A DNA stretch of 64,000 nt from assembly GCF_000187245.1 (NCBI RefSeq), contig NC_027863.1, positions 1,176,735 to 1,240,734 of the forward strand. Direction: 5' to 3'. The notes beneath the pieces are model-generated. The model worked only from the letters and a program-made list of their open reading frames with translations. It had not been told where the DNA came from and did no database searches. The translations under genes and the position numbers were made by a program. This DNA comes from Ogataea parapolymorpha DL-1 (lineage: Eukaryota > Ascomycota > Pichiomycetes > Pichiales > Pichiaceae). This document shows, in pieces, positions 53,155 to 62,222 of the stretch; the first letter of the stretch is position 1, and every line of letters begins with the position of its first letter.

Positions 53155-55533
53155 TCAACTCGATTTTTCAAATTCGGAGTCGTGCGCATCTTCGTCGTCG
53201 TCAGCGTCGGCCAATTCGTCGGCCTCATCTTCCTCGTCTTCCTGTCCTGATTCGTCTTCGCTGCCTCCAAACACATTCAGCTTACCTTTCTCCTTCAGGA
53301 AATCGTCCAAAGTTTGCAGCTTGTACTTTCTTGCACTCTGTCTTGGCTCGATGTTTATCGTGGTGGCAGAGTTAACAACTGGTGGCGGCTTTGCAGCGTG
53401 AGAAATTGACTTGTGCTGGTTATAGTCCTTCAGTTGGAATTCCTGTGCACGCAGCTCGTTGTAGTATTCGAGGAGCTCTGAGTTCAGCTCTTGCAGCGTG
53501 ACTTGGTTGTATTTGTTTATATTGTTGTTGTTTACCGAGGAGTCCGTAGAAATAGGAGCGGGTTTTGATGTTTGGAAAAGCAAAATAGAAAGCTCCACCT
53601 CATTCAGTTTCTCGGCACACTTCTCCAAAACATAGGCTTTCTGTCCGTAATATTGCTGGAATTCTATAGCAGTGGTAGCCGTGAGGTCTTCGTCGAGATA
53701 AACCACGTTGGGAAGAATCGATCCAATCATCCTTGACCTATCCCGTAGATCGACATTGGAGTCATACTTAGTAAGCTGCAAGACGAGGTTGAACAATTTC
53801 CATATCAAGCTTTCGTAGTTGTACTCTTCTCCTTGCTGCTTGCTAGCATACAGTTCTTTCGAAACCAGTTTTGTCAGGGCAGTTAAAATTTCCACTTTAA
53901 CCACGTATTCCTGTTCTCTAAAGTCTCGCACAAGGATTCGCATCAAGTCGGGCAAGAAATTGCCTAGAGCTAATGATTTGTCGTCATGATATTGCTGGTT
54001 TGAAAACTCTCCCACAAGCCATATGATCGAAGCTCTGGCAACTGGCGTAAGCTCGCTCTCATTCACCAGTTTTCCTGTGAGCTTTATCAGCACGTCGATA
54101 TTTCCAAACAGGTCATTTTGCACCATAATCCGCAGTCCTGTGACATACTCTGCAACCAGAAGCTCTTCATTCTCGGAGTCGAGCCTCGAGAGGTATAATT
54201 GGCCTATCTTGGCTTTTTGTTCTGCCGTGCCATGGTATTGGTCGAGTAGCCTTACTACTGCTAATTTGAGCTGTGTGGAGCTCGTATTTAGCAGGAAAAC
54301 CAGTTCTGCGAAAATCTGATCGAAATTTTGTGCATTGAGAAGCTTAATCAAAATGTGTACTTTCAGCTCGCTGATCTTGAATAGCTCATTTGGAAGAGGC
54401 ACGAAGTACGACAGCTGTGGGTTAGAAAATTTCACCAATTTACGGTCAAGCAAGTACACGATCTCGTTGAGCACGTACAGGGTGACCTCGTCGTCACCTA
54501 AAAACTTGACAAGCGTTTTTGCTAGCGGTATTTCGTCCAACTTGAATGGCAGCACGTTGATGTAGAAGCGCACCAAGCTGAGCACAACATTTGCAGAGGA
54601 AGAGTAAATGAGAGAGCGCAGCTTGGAGTCCAAAAGAGTCAATTCCGCTGCCATACTATCCTCCGTCGGGTTAGGAAGGTACAGACGGGCGTAATCTGTT
54701 GCCAGATCAATCAAGATGACTTTTGAGTAATCTTCAAGCTCTGTCAACTTGGACACCAAATAAGTGAACCTAGGATGAATTAAATCCATATAGCCTGGGA
54801 AGATGGTGTAGAAACAATTCAGTGCAGAACTCAATACTCTTGGATCAGTGTCGCTCAAAAGAATAGCCAGAAAATTGTACAGTTGGGCTGGGACGCTTGA
54901 TTCGTCTTTGAGAGTAGAGGCCACATCGCGATGCTTGTTGAAGCTGGAATCTAGTAGAAAGCATTTTGTAATAGCCACGGCAGTGGCCGAACGCACAAGA
55001 GGCGATGAATCTGAAATTGTTCGTTTGATCGACAGGACCAAGATAGGCAGGATTGCCGGGATACGGATTCCGCTCAGCGTCCTGATAGCTAGAGCTCTGT
55101 TGATGCAGTTTTTGTCTGTGAGAGATTTTTGAATGGCATTGATTGACAGGAGAGCAATGTCCTGCTGCATATGGTTATATCGTAAGAGGATGATATAGAC
55201 TAGGCGTTTAGTCCTAAGATTGTTCGAGGTGATATTTTTTATGACGTGGGGGAAGTATTGCAATAGTTCAGGGTCTGAGTTCTGTTTTGTGGTCATCAAT
55301 CGCACCAAGTACTTGAGGGACGTTTGTATTTCTTTGTCTGATGAAGAATTGAGACCCTCAATAACTTGCGAGGAAGTGAGCTCTTGATTTTGCGCGTGGC
55401 CATTGGAGAGAAAAGCGTTCAATCCTGAGGGCAGCTTCACGTTTTTGTTTTGGATGGCCTCATTGACGGTTGACGAAAGGTTCTTGGTTGCGTTTTCCAG
55501 CAATACGCCAATGTTTTTACCGAGTTCAGCCAT
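53155..55533 (-). CDS. APL6: AP-3 adaptor complex beta subunit
   Basis: The product has 792 residues. Apl6 is the beta3 subunit of AP-3, which sorts cargo such as alkaline phosphatase directly from Golgi to vacuole. An Armadillo/HEAT-like trunk (about 60-600) has adaptin patterns such as KEIQTSLKYLVRLM, RTKRLVYIILLRYN, NRALAIRTLSGIRIP and SSPLVRSATAVAITK. A hinge follows, and the tail is strongly acidic (EDESGQEDEEDEADELADADDDEDAHD), as in beta3 subunits. No ear domain is evident, in line with S. cerevisiae Apl6 (809 residues). ATG 55533 is the first ATG. It is divergent from PCT1, 88 bp between starts. Confidence 0.88.
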   Translation of the reverse strand: MAELGKNIGVLLENATKNLSSTVNEAIQNKNVKLPSGLNAFLSNGHAQNQELTSSQVIEGLNSSSDKEIQTSLKYLVRLMTTKQNSDPELLQYFPHVIKNITSNNLRTKRLVYIILLRYNHMQQDIALLSINAIQKSLTDKNCINRALAIRTLSGIRIPAILPILVLSIKRTISDSSPLVRSATAVAITKCFLLDSSFNKHRDVASTLKDESSVPAQLYNFLAILLSDTDPRVLSSALNCFYTIFPGYMDLIHPRFTYLVSKLTELEDYSKVILIDLATDYARLYLPNPTEDSMAAELTLLDSKLRSLIYSSSANVVLSLVRFYINVLPFKLDEIPLAKTLVKFLGDDEVTLYVLNEIVYLLDRKLVKFSNPQLSYFVPLPNELFKISELKVHILIKLLNAQNFDQIFAELVFLLNTSSTQLKLAVVRLLDQYHGTAEQKAKIGQLYLSRLDSENEELLVAEYVTGLRIMVQNDLFGNIDVLIKLTGKLVNESELTPVARASIIWLVGEFSNQQYHDDKSLALGNFLPDLMRILVRDFREQEYVVKVEILTALTKLVSKELYASKQQGEEYNYESLIWKLFNLVLQLTKYDSNVDLRDRSRMIGSILPNVVYLDEDLTATTAIEFQQYYGQKAYVLEKCAEKLNEVELSILLFQTSKPAPISTDSSVNNNNINKYNQVTLQELNSELLEYYNELRAQEFQLKDYNQHKSISHAAKPPPVVNSATTINIEPRQSARKYKLQTLDDFLKEKGKLNVFGGSEDESGQEDEEDEADELADADDDEDAHDSEFEKSS

Positions 55534-55621
55534 TAGCGATTTGTAGTAGAGCGAAAAAAACAAATGGTTTAGGGTGTATTTTTTCAAATTTATTAACGTT
55601 CCACATTTCCTCCTTGAAATA

Positions 55622-56806
55622 ATGACTTCCAAGGATCAATCGGCTAGATCAGCATCGCCGATCGGGGAGAATGCTCTCAAACGGACATTGTCAATGAATA
55701 GTTTGATCAAAACCGACTCGTTCACAAAACTATTCAAGAAGAGCAACAAGCGTTCGAGATCAGAGGACTCTGATTTGGATGACATTGAAGCAAAGCTCGA
55801 CATCCAGGCATCGAAGAAACCCAGGACGCGCTCTTCAAAAGAGGAGGAAGAGTTTCGTAGAAAAGAAAAAGAGTACGATGAGCTGCTGCCTCCCGAGTAT
55901 CGCAAGTTCCGGCCAAAGGGATTCAAGCTCAATCTGCCGCCAGAAGATCGGCCGGTCCGAATCTACGCAGATGGAGTGTTTGATCTGTTTCACCTGGGCC
56001 ACATGAGACAGCTGGAACAGTGTAAAAAAGCGTTCCCCAACGTGACTTTAGTGGTTGGAATCCCCAATGATGAAGAAACACACAAGAGAAAGGGGCTGAC
56101 AGTTCTCACCGACAAGCAACGGTACGAAACATTGAGGCATTGCAAGTGGGTTGACGAGGTGGTAGAGGACGCTCCTTGGATTTTGAACATGAAATTCCTC
56201 AAAGATCACAAAATTGACTACTGCGCTCACGACGATCTTCCTTACCAAGCTCAGGGCATTGATGATATATATAAACCCATGAAAGAAGCTGGCATGTTCC
56301 TAGCAACACAGAGAACAGAAGGAATCAGCACAAGCGACATCATTACCAAGATCATCAGGGACTACGACAAATACCTGATGCGCAATTTTGCTAGGGGAGC
56401 TACAAGGAAAGAGCTGAATGTGTCCTGGCTTAAAAAGAACGAGCTGGACTTCAAGAAACAGATTAACGATTTCCGTTCCTACTGGAAGAGAACCAATGAT
56501 AGCCTCAATAGCGCTTCTCGCGACCTTTACACAGAAGTGCGCGAGTTTCTGAAAAGAAGAAACGAAACATCACCTGGTCAGTCTCCTGCAGACTCATTTG
56601 CATCCAAATTCAACGGCAACGGCCTAGGACGCACTAATTCCCGTCGCAGTCTCATTGAAAATTTCAAAGATTGGGTGGCAAGGGACAGCCATTCGGAGTT
56701 TGAGAGTGACGAAGAAGAAAAGCCGATCGTTACCAAAAGAGGACGCAAGGTGAAGAAACCCGCCAGTAGTGAAAAAAAAGTGCTAGAAAAAAATAGTGAA
56801 AAATAA
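55622..56806 (+). CDS. PCT1: Choline-phosphate cytidylyltransferase
   Basis: The product has 394 residues. Pct1 makes CDP-choline, the rate-limiting step of the Kennedy pathway to phosphatidylcholine. The N-terminus is basic and Ser-rich with [11 protein letters not shown] (nuclear localisation). The catalytic domain covers about 108-250: [16 protein letters not shown] with the HxGH motif at 124-127 and the [11 protein letters not shown] signature near 240. A basic amphipathic helix region for membrane sensing follows (around 262-320), then a phosphorylatable Ser-rich tail. YCH1 follows after nine bases on the same strand; in S. cerevisiae the two are also neighbours (YGR202C/YGR203W). Confidence 0.96.
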   Translation: MTSKDQSARSASPIGENALKRTLSMNSLIKTDSFTKLFKKSNKRSRSEDSDLDDIEAKLDIQASKKPRTRSSKEEEEFRRKEKEYDELLPPEYRKFRPKGFKLNLPPEDRPVRIYADGVFDLFHLGHMRQLEQCKKAFPNVTLVVGIPNDEETHKRKGLTVLTDKQRYETLRHCKWVDEVVEDAPWILNMKFLKDHKIDYCAHDDLPYQAQGIDDIYKPMKEAGMFLATQRTEGISTSDIITKIIRDYDKYLMRNFARGATRKELNVSWLKKNELDFKKQINDFRSYWKRTNDSLNSASRDLYTEVREFLKRRNETSPGQSPADSFASKFNGNGLGRTNSRRSLIENFKDWVARDSHSEFESDEEEKPIVTKRGRKVKKPASSEKKVLEKNSEK

Positions 56807-56815
56807 ATTATAATT

Positions 56816-57232
56816 ATGTTCTCTGTCGCTAACATAAAGTACCTAGAGCCGACGACGCTGCGTCAATGGTTCTCCCAGAAATCGACCAACCACGGGTCGC
56901 GATTTGTGGTGGTAGATGTGAGAGATTCGGATTATATTGGCGGCCATATCAAGTCTAGTCTTCATATTCCGAGTTCTAGCGTGGGGTCCCATTGCCAGAC
57001 AATCTTCGACGAGATTTTGAAGAATAAGGCAGATAGCGTGGTATTCCATTGTGCACTATCGCAACAACGTGGGCCTTCCGCTGCAATGAAGTTCATGAGG
57101 TTCCTAGAAGACCTTGAGTCCCCTCCGGACCTCAAGATATACGTGCTCAGAGGAGGGTTCGTGAAATGGCAGGAGCTTTATGGCAATGATTCAGAAGTGA
57201 CAGAGGGCTATGAGCCAAGCTTGTGGTCCTGA
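56816..57232 (+). CDS. YCH1: Rhodanese-fold Cdc25-like phosphatase Ych1
   Basis: The product has 138 residues. Ych1 is a small Cdc25-type phosphatase related to Acr2 arsenate reductases; its physiological substrate is not known. The rhodanese domain fills the protein: FVVVDVRDSDYIGGHI, the active-site loop HCALSQQR (Cys79-x5-Arg85) and YVLRGGFVKWQ. The start lies nine bases after the PCT1 stop, so a separate promoter would have to be inside PCT1. Its coding end overlaps the coding end of the convergent RAD2 by 25 bp. Confidence 0.93.
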   Translation: MFSVANIKYLEPTTLRQWFSQKSTNHGSRFVVVDVRDSDYIGGHIKSSLHIPSSSVGSHCQTIFDEILKNKADSVVFHCALSQQRGPSAAMKFMRFLEDLESPPDLKIYVLRGGFVKWQELYGNDSEVTEGYEPSLWS

Positions 57233-60200
57233 TCGTGTTCCTTCTGCTGCCTACGTCGCTTGGAAGGCTGCTCCTCTGTCTCTGCAGAATTCTTATCAGC
57301 ATTTCTTAATTTCGATGTGGCATTTTTTAATCGCTGCCCCATTTCCAGATCACGGCGGCGCCTTATCATCTCAACAGGGAAAAATTCCTCAATGCTTGTC
57401 TGCGGCTTGTTCATGTTCTGGATAATTGGCAGCAAGATGGTGTCCACTTTCTCCTTACCCCATCCAACATTGTACATCAGGAAAGTGCGCAGCTTGTCGA
57501 GGTTGGGGTAGCCCCATTGGAACTCAGACTTATCGTGGTCAACCTCCGGATGCAGATATGCTTCAATAACACGTTTGTCCGGAAACTCGGGAGTCAGATA
57601 TAGATCAGTTTTCTTCAACGACTTGCGCAACTTGCGCTTGACCGTTGTTTCCTTGGACTCATCAATAATACCATTTTGATAGTCGAGCCACCAGTGTTTA
57701 AAACTTTCCAGTGTTCCAAACTCAGCAAGAATCTCCATTGCTGCAACCTTTCCAACACCCTTAATACCTTCCGTATAATCGCTTCCTAATAATAGAGCTA
57801 AGTCAATCAACATCCTTCTATCCAGGCCTAGATCGCGCTCCAGGTCCTCCATTTGGTAACATTCAACGAAATTCTTCTCGTTGAACATGTTTTTGTACAC
57901 GCGGTCACCCCCAAAAAGGAAACAGTCCGAATCGTCTGTGATAATGCCGTCCACCAATCCCAGACGAAGAAGCTCAGCGCATTGGGCTTCTGCCTCCATC
58001 GGCGCGGTTATGTACGGGAGGCCAAACCGGGAGAGCATGTCTTGGATATCCAGAATCATTCTGACGGTCACCTCGTCTGCATCTCGTTTTTGTTTCTTCA
58101 TACTCTCTTGAAGTTGCACTTCGTCGTCCATTGACCAGAAACTGGAAGACGATGATGGCTTTTTGGTACCGACTTGATCCACAAATTTCTCGTACGCAGC
58201 TTCCTCATCCTCAAGGTTGTGCTCGAGCTCCTCTTCCTCGGCGTCCGAAAAAACGTAGTCCAAAGGTTCTGGCATTTTGGGGACTTCCTGTTGCATATTC
58301 TCCTCAGAATGTTTGGTTTCCCTCTTGGCCTGCTGACCTACCGGAGTCGGTATAGCTTCTATAGCCTCTTGGCCATCGGGGTCATCTGAGGAATTGTGCT
58401 TCAGCTCTGGCTGGTCACTCACAGTAACACGCTCCAGCGTGTCATGGGCCTGGTTTGTTTTCTCTGGCTCCGGTTGTGGCTCAGGATCTAGCTCTATGAT
58501 CTCAGGCTCATGAGCTTCGTGTTCTTCAACATCCTCATAATCCTCACTTTCATCTTCCTCCAGGTACGGTTCCAGATCAGCGTAATCGAACAGTCCGGCT
58601 TTTTCGTCCTCAGTTTTATCTACCTCAGTCTTTTCGTGGCTTCCCGTCTCGTGATACGCGTTCTCCGAAACTCGAGTCTGAAACCAGACAGGAGTTTCTT
58701 CTGCTTTCTTTTTATCGTTCTTTGGCTTTGGCTCTTGCTTTGGCTGTACGCTCTTGGGCTCCTCCGTTTTGCTAGCAGAGAGTATACTGCTTTTAAAATC
58801 AAATTTAGGCACAGACACAGGCTTTGACTCAGTGACCTTACCTATATTCGACCCAAGCGATTCCTTGGTTAATATTAACGGTGGAGGAGCCCCGTAGTCA
58901 AAAGGCGCGTCATTTTGCTGCTCCTGTTCCATCATATTATAATAATCCTGTTTTGATCGTTCAACGGCCTGTCGCAATTGCTCCTCCTCGCTCATTTCCG
59001 CGGCTTTCTGCAAGTTCTTCTTGTTGTTATTCGCGTATTCGTACAGCGACTGGATCATCGCCATGGTAGTGTCCTCGTTATTTTCTGAGCTCTCTACCTC
59101 GCCAACAAACATCGGCTCAGATGCAGCAGTCCCCATCGGAGAGACCGGCTTGACAGGCTCTATAACATCCTCCCACTCTTCATCATCTTCGTCTTCGTCC
59201 TGCTCCCCATCGCTGTTTAGATCAATGGGTTTCTCTGCACTATGGCCATCATCTTTGATCGACAAAGTATACCCATTTTCGTTCCTCTGGAGCTCGTAAA
59301 TACGATCACGATCGCTAGCAATACGCCGCGACTTGGCCTCCTTCTCGTCCATTCCCGCCACATTCATCAGCTTTTGAGTGAGAAAATTGCGCTTCTGCAC
59401 CATCTGAATTTGAAATTTAGAAAAATCCATGCTATTCGGGAATAATGTCTCCAGTTGCTGTTTTGTGTAGCCCATTCTCAAACGCGAACGCAGTCGCAAG
59501 TGAGAAAGAACTATATACTGAGTAGAAAGTGGAAGACGGGCAAACTCCTCGGATTTTGGGTCGATGGTGTCGAGATCAATGCCTCCAAGCTCGTCTTGAA
59601 GATCAGAAGTAAGTCGGTCGTACTCATAATCTGTGATCACTCGCTGGTCATTCTTGTCTACTTTGAAGCTGTCAATGTGTGGGAGATCGTACTCGTCTTG
59701 CCTGCGGAATATGCGATTTTCATTCTCTTTCTTGGGCGTCGGTTTCTCAAGTGTCTGTTCCTGCTTTTTGTCCCTGGTGTCAAAATAATTAGTGTCTTCG
59801 TAAAACTCAGTAAACTGTAGTTGGTCAATAGGCACTTCTTTGGTCTTGGCCTTGGATTTGGGCTTTTTGGGCGCATCAGGCTTCCCCTCGGCCCGATTCT
59901 GAAGCTGTTTTGCCAGCAGTCTGCGCGCAACCTGCTCTGCGGTTTCTTTGCTGCCTTCTCTTTTCTCTCGTCTCTTGCTGATGGTCTGTTTCTTCAAAAG
60001 CGGCGCGCCACCATCAAAAACAAACACAGGCTTGATTCCGAAGTAGAGAAGCTTGCATATTCGGCGGAAAAACCCAACTATATGGGAGTTGATCAGTTGA
60101 TTGCCCTGCACATCTCTCACAGCCTTGAGGAACTGGTAGATCCAAATCGAGGCGTCAACAGCAAGCCGTTTCTTTGCCATCGCCTCGAGTCGCACAGGAC

Positions 60201-60243
60201 GCGCTGTGGGGCCGACAATCTCCCAGAGTCCATGAACACCCAT
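57208..60243 (-). CDS. RAD2: XPG-family repair endonuclease Rad2
   Basis: The product has 1011 residues. Rad2 makes the 3' incision in nucleotide excision repair and works with TFIIH. The XPG N domain (1-100) starts MGVHGLWEIVGPTARPV and holds VFVFDGGAP (Asp77 region). A long acidic, disordered spacer (about 110-740) separates it from the XPG I domain with YITAPMEAEAQCAEL, DGIITDDSDCFLFGG and the helix-hairpin-helix GSDYTEGIKGVGKV. Near 959-966, QTSIEEFF fits a PCNA-interacting motif. The tail is basic (KRRRQQKEHDQDHK). Length matches S. cerevisiae (1031). Confidence 0.96.
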   Translation of the reverse strand: MGVHGLWEIVGPTARPVRLEAMAKKRLAVDASIWIYQFLKAVRDVQGNQLINSHIVGFFRRICKLLYFGIKPVFVFDGGAPLLKKQTISKRREKREGSKETAEQVARRLLAKQLQNRAEGKPDAPKKPKSKAKTKEVPIDQLQFTEFYEDTNYFDTRDKKQEQTLEKPTPKKENENRIFRRQDEYDLPHIDSFKVDKNDQRVITDYEYDRLTSDLQDELGGIDLDTIDPKSEEFARLPLSTQYIVLSHLRLRSRLRMGYTKQQLETLFPNSMDFSKFQIQMVQKRNFLTQKLMNVAGMDEKEAKSRRIASDRDRIYELQRNENGYTLSIKDDGHSAEKPIDLNSDGEQDEDEDDEEWEDVIEPVKPVSPMGTAASEPMFVGEVESSENNEDTTMAMIQSLYEYANNNKKNLQKAAEMSEEEQLRQAVERSKQDYYNMMEQEQQNDAPFDYGAPPPLILTKESLGSNIGKVTESKPVSVPKFDFKSSILSASKTEEPKSVQPKQEPKPKNDKKKAEETPVWFQTRVSENAYHETGSHEKTEVDKTEDEKAGLFDYADLEPYLEEDESEDYEDVEEHEAHEPEIIELDPEPQPEPEKTNQAHDTLERVTVSDQPELKHNSSDDPDGQEAIEAIPTPVGQQAKRETKHSEENMQQEVPKMPEPLDYVFSDAEEEELEHNLEDEEAAYEKFVDQVGTKKPSSSSSFWSMDDEVQLQESMKKQKRDADEVTVRMILDIQDMLSRFGLPYITAPMEAEAQCAELLRLGLVDGIITDDSDCFLFGGDRVYKNMFNEKNFVECYQMEDLERDLGLDRRMLIDLALLLGSDYTEGIKGVGKVAAMEILAEFGTLESFKHWWLDYQNGIIDESKETTVKRKLRKSLKKTDLYLTPEFPDKRVIEAYLHPEVDHDKSEFQWGYPNLDKLRTFLMYNVGWGKEKVDTILLPIIQNMNKPQTSIEEFFPVEMIRRRRDLEMGQRLKNATSKLRNADKNSAETEEQPSKRRRQQKEHDQDHKLGS

Positions 60244-60406
60244 GAATCAGATATAATTGTCTATCGATATTCGTTTTTTATAAACGTCGATCGACGCCTT
60301 GGGGCCCTTAAATTTTCTTCTCTGAGGATAAATCTCTCATCCCTATTTCTTTGGGCGATAACATCTGGTCGCCTATAACGATTATAGTTTTCCCCTCTTC
60401 CTGCTC

Positions 60407-61242
60407 ATGGCAGACTTTAAAGTATGTTCAGCCATTTTCCGAGAAAGCGCCAGATCTAACCGCTAAAGTTGCAGACTCCTATCGCAAACAAGAGAAAATT
60501 AAATTCGGAGTTTATGATGGCTTACACGCCCGAGCATCCTCACTCTATGCCCAACCCTGCCACTCAGTCCAAACCACAATGCAAGTTTATACCTCAATTT
60601 ACAAACAATGAACAGAAGAACTGTTACAATCTGTTTAAGGAACTTCAAGACACGCCGAAAACAAACGGAGAACTAGCAGTGTCCGGGTCTCCCGTGCCAA
60701 TTGGACAACTAACGCCGTTCTTGGTAGCAAACCAGCATCCAAGGCAATTGAGCAATAACACTCCAAGAAAGCAGCGACAGCATGATCACTCACCGCTCTC
60801 CCCCTCGATACAGCCTATATTCATTCTTCCAAACGACCACGATAGAGATATGATGTCTTACACAGAGATTCAAAGGTTTCCGTCAGAGTTCAATCCACGA
60901 CAGGCGGCAAACATGCCTCACAAAGAGAAAGTCGACAAGTGGATAGTCAACGTTCCAGCTTATCCTCACCAGGGTAAGGAGACATGGTATAACGAGTGCT
61001 ATCCATCGGTGGTGGAACTGTCGACTGCGTCGACGCCGGAAGAGTCAGATGTTGATTTTGCAAGCCACCAAGACATTATCGAGTTTCAATCAAGAATGAT
61101 CACTTTTCTCGTGAACCGCTCGTATTACAACGACCCCACCGAAGATATTAATCGAGGCGAGGAGTTCGAAGAAGCTAACTTGGCTGAGTACTCATACGAG
61201 ACCAACGAAGCAGACTTTAATTACCACGAAGGTATTTATTAG
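60407..61242 (+). CDS. Unidentified protein with a short spliced first exon
   Basis: The exon-2 frame alone has its first ATG at 60514. A better model has exon 1 at 60407-60421 (ATG GCA GAC TTT AAA), a 53-nt intron with GTATGT donor, ATCTAAC branch and TTGCAG acceptor, and exon 2 from 60475. The 260-residue product begins MADFKTPIANKRKLNSE. I do not recognise it. It is Pro/Asn/Gln/Ser-rich with possible proline-directed sites (FKTPIA, YTPEHP, NNTPRK, SPLSPS, ASTPEE) and an acidic C-terminal third; it looks disordered and possibly a regulated phosphoprotein. It is divergent from RAD2 with 163 bp between. Confidence 0.68.
60422..60474 (+). other. 53-nt intron in the unidentified gene at 60407-61242
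   Basis: Donor GTATGT at 60422-60427, branch ATCTAAC at 60454-60460, acceptor CAG ending at 60474. Branch A to acceptor is 15 nt. The join keeps the frame and supplies the only early ATG. Confidence 0.72.
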
Positions 61243-61356
61243 GCATTCATGACCCAAAGAAGAGCAATTGCCCAGGGCCTTTTCTATACAGAGTTATGCT
61301 GATCGATATACTAAAAATCCAGGAAAAAATTTAAAAAAATAATAAAAATTCCATCA

Positions 61357-62220
61357 ATGAGTTCTGTCAACTCGGCAACTGTTCTCCTGAACAGAGTGCT
61401 GTCACTCAAAGAGGTATCGCCACTGCTACTAGTGCTGGATTCTGTTATTCAGTCAAGTTACTACTTCCAGCAAGAGCTCATACACAAGGCCAAGAGCGAG
61501 TCCGTTCCTATCACATACTTATCCTTTGAGACTCTCAACCGACCCGAAGTGGATGAGTTCGTGCTTTGTGACGAACTGTCTCCCGAGAAAATTATTGCTA
61601 AAGTTGGCAAGAATACAAAACAGTTAGTGATAATCGATTCGATCAACTATATTCCTGAAAATCAGCTCAACAGTTTCCTGCGCGGGATAATATCGCCCAC
61701 TACAGTCCTCTGCGCAACTTACCATACCTCAATTCCTCAGGTTTCAGCGCCTGGCTCTCAGAACATGCCAACCGCTATTCAAAGGCTGCTGTTCATGGCA
61801 ACGACAGTTTTTGAGTTAAAGCCTGCAAACTCGTCACTGACAGATGAGGAACTGGAAGTTGCGTCTCACAAGCTGGAGATTCCTGTTGGGGTATCAAACA
61901 AGCCAATTTTCGAGACCAAGATGACTTACAGAAGGAAATCTGGCCGCGCTTTGGAGTATGCATTTACTATAGACACACTGACTCACGCATACCAAGTAAA
62001 GCAGGAACGCGTTGCCGACGGAGACGACGCCGAGCTGCTGGAAAATCTCACAACTTTTAACTTGACCACCACACAGAAACAGAAGCTGGCTCGTGAACAG
62101 GTGGATCTTCCATTCTTGCAGGCCCAGCAGTCTTTGGGAGCCGTGGGAGGCGCCATTGTTTACGAGTTTGAAAAAGATGACGACTACGATGAGGATGATC
62201 CTTATGAAGATCCGTTCTGA
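61357..62220 (+). CDS. ELP5: Elongator subunit Elp5 (Iki1)
   Basis: The product has 287 residues. Elp5 is part of the Elp4-5-6 hexameric ring of Elongator, needed for wobble-uridine modification of tRNAs. It has the RecA-like fold without a Walker motif, seen in strands LLLVLDSV, PITYLSF and KQLVIIDSINY. The last part is diagnostic: SLGAVGGAIVYEFEKDDDYDEDDPYEDPF, the conserved acidic C-terminus of Elp5. It converges on MMM1 with just two bases between stop codons. Confidence 0.9.
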   Translation: MSSVNSATVLLNRVLSLKEVSPLLLVLDSVIQSSYYFQQELIHKAKSESVPITYLSFETLNRPEVDEFVLCDELSPEKIIAKVGKNTKQLVIIDSINYIPENQLNSFLRGIISPTTVLCATYHTSIPQVSAPGSQNMPTAIQRLLFMATTVFELKPANSSLTDEELEVASHKLEIPVGVSNKPIFETKMTYRRKSGRALEYAFTIDTLTHAYQVKQERVADGDDAELLENLTTFNLTTTQKQKLAREQVDLPFLQAQQSLGAVGGAIVYEFEKDDDYDEDDPYEDPF

Positions 62221-62222
62221 GT

